From Alphaproteobacteria bacterium (GTDB taxonomy: Bacteria; Pseudomonadota; Alphaproteobacteria; UBA9219): a stretch of 11,350 bases of DNA. Positions 10,582 through 11,350 of the stretch are shown here, piece by piece (position 1 is the first letter of the stretch; each line of letters opens with the position of its first letter). The stretch lies in the NCBI GenBank assembly GCA_028693775.1, contig JAQUUS010000023.1:1-11350 (forward strand), in the 5' to 3' direction. Under the pieces are notes generated by a model. That model was not told the origin of the DNA, did not search any database, and saw nothing but the letters and a program-made list of their open reading frames with translations. The translations under genes and the position numbers were made by a program.

Positions 10582-11350
10582 TCAGGGAACAAGGCCACGG
10601 GCGATGAACGAAGGATTTTTGAACCCGGGCTTTTTGCCATACCGGAGCGGCTGGTTGTCAAGATCGAGGACGGCTCCGCCTGCTGCGCACAAAACCGCAT
10701 GACCCGCAGCAATATCCCATTCCATGGTGTCGCCGAAGCGCGGATATAGATCCGCCTCGCCCGCAGCAATCATGCACAATTTAAGCGACGAGCCGACGCT
10801 CTTGCGTTCGGCGATTTTGCGGCCTTCGAGAAACTTGTCGAGCACGGGGGTATCGGCATGCGAACGGCTTATCAGAACCGTCAGGCCTTCGTCCGGGACC
10901 GAGCGGCACGAAATGCTGCGGCGAACGCCTTTCTCTATCACAAACGCCCCACAGCCTTGTGCGCCCGCGAACATAAGATCCAGCGCGGGGGCGTAGACAA
11001 CGCCAAGGACGGGTTTTTCGTCTTCGATCAAGGCGATATTGACCGTGAACTCGTCGTTGCGACAGATGAACTCCCTGGTTCCGTCGAGCGAGTCCACAAG
11101 CACAAAACGGCGGCCAACAGCCGGGACCTTGCCGATGGCGAACTGTTCTTCGGTTACAACGGGGATACCGGGAACGTCATCATGCAATCCCCCGAGAATC
11201 TCGGCATCGGAGCTTGTGTCCGCCTCGGTTACAGGCGTGCCATCGGCTTTGATTTCGACATCGAAGCCCCGGTTATAGATTTTCATGATCGCCGCGCCGG
11301 CCTTGTAGCCCAGAGGAACGGCGACATCCAGAAAGCGTTTATATTCGGTG
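10582..11350 (-). CDS. cysQ: 3'(2'),5'-bisphosphate nucleotidase CysQ; N-terminus beyond the right edge
   Basis: This is an inositol monophosphatase-fold, Mg-dependent, Li-sensitive phosphatase that recycles 3'-phosphoadenosine 5'-phosphate to AMP, supporting sulfate assimilation. The visible 256 residues start inside the first helix (TEYKRFLDVAVPLGYKAGAA). KADGTPVTEAD, VVTEEQ and the metal site VDSLDGTREFI (family DPLDGT; Pro to Ser here) follow. FTVNIALIEDEKPVLGVVYAP is the CysQ-specific stretch after it, and MEWDIAAGHAVL is the second metal motif. An internal ATG at 11286 would cut away the first helix, so the gene is taken as partial. HisN and SuhB are less likely because of the REFI..NDEFTVNIAL match. 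Confidence 0.9.
   Translation of the reverse strand, partial: TEYKRFLDVAVPLGYKAGAAIMKIYNRGFDVEIKADGTPVTEADTSSDAEILGGLHDDVPGIPVVTEEQFAIGKVPAVGRRFVLVDSLDGTREFICRNDEFTVNIALIEDEKPVLGVVYAPALDLMFAGAQGCGAFVIEKGVRRSISCRSVPDEGLTVLISRSHADTPVLDKFLEGRKIAERKSVGSSLKLCMIAAGEADLYPRFGDTMEWDIAAGHAVLCAAGGAVLDLDNQPLRYGKKPGFKNPSFIARGLVP

Overview
The window is GC-rich, densely packed bacterial DNA, most likely chromosomal and alphaproteobacterial. Three things suggest this. A gloB homolog lies next to a methyltransferase of the kind often found beside gloB in alphaproteobacteria. A thioredoxin/TPR gene is fused by ATGA overlap to a stand-alone LON-domain gene. The promoter in front of clpB fits the alphaproteobacterial RpoH pattern (CTTG-N18-CYTATNTNNG type). 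No rRNA, tRNA, insertion sequence, phage gene or CRISPR array was seen.

Layout. 1-1516 (-): the first 505 codons of clpB, running off the left edge, behind a heat-shock-type promoter. 1584-2102 (-): an unrecognised four-helix membrane protein. 2103-2465: a gene-free stretch of about 360 bp with several hairpins, one of them a good terminator. 2466-2915 (-): a small FliL-like membrane-anchored protein. 3001-5994 (+): a three-gene operon encoding an RpiB-like isomerase, a CoaC-like flavoprotein and a CoaB-like ligase. 6010-8332 (-): a TPR lipoprotein, a CnoX/YbbN-type thioredoxin-TPR co-chaperone and a LON-domain protein. 8438-8950 (+): a MarR-family regulator, divergent from the lipoprotein. 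8964-9761 (-): gloB. 9892-10572 (+): a worn methyltransferase-like protein, divergent from gloB. 10582-11350 (-): cysQ, running off the right edge.

The most unusual part is 3001-5994. The two large proteins look like the two halves of the coenzyme A enzyme CoaBC (phosphopantothenoylcysteine decarboxylase and synthetase) on separate genes. Each protein is an internal tandem duplication of its domain, and in each pair the copies have kept different catalytic motifs. In the flavoprotein, copy 1 keeps the PAMN and ACGD-G-GRM motifs but has no His at the catalytic position, while copy 2 keeps the His-Ile motif but has lost PAMN. In the ligase, copy 1 keeps the flap lysine but has lost the SSG loop and the GFAAET region, while copy 2 keeps those and has Arg in place of the lysine. 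Active sites in both families lie at subunit interfaces, so these may be pseudo-dimers that each rebuild one complete site. An RpiB-like enzyme with an altered active-site loop precedes them. Whether this is a lineage-specific CoaBC or a separate pathway cannot be decided from this window.

The rest is mostly housekeeping and stress function: protein disaggregation (ClpB), holdase/chaperedoxin (CnoX), methylglyoxal detoxification (GloB) and phosphoadenosine-phosphate recycling (CysQ).
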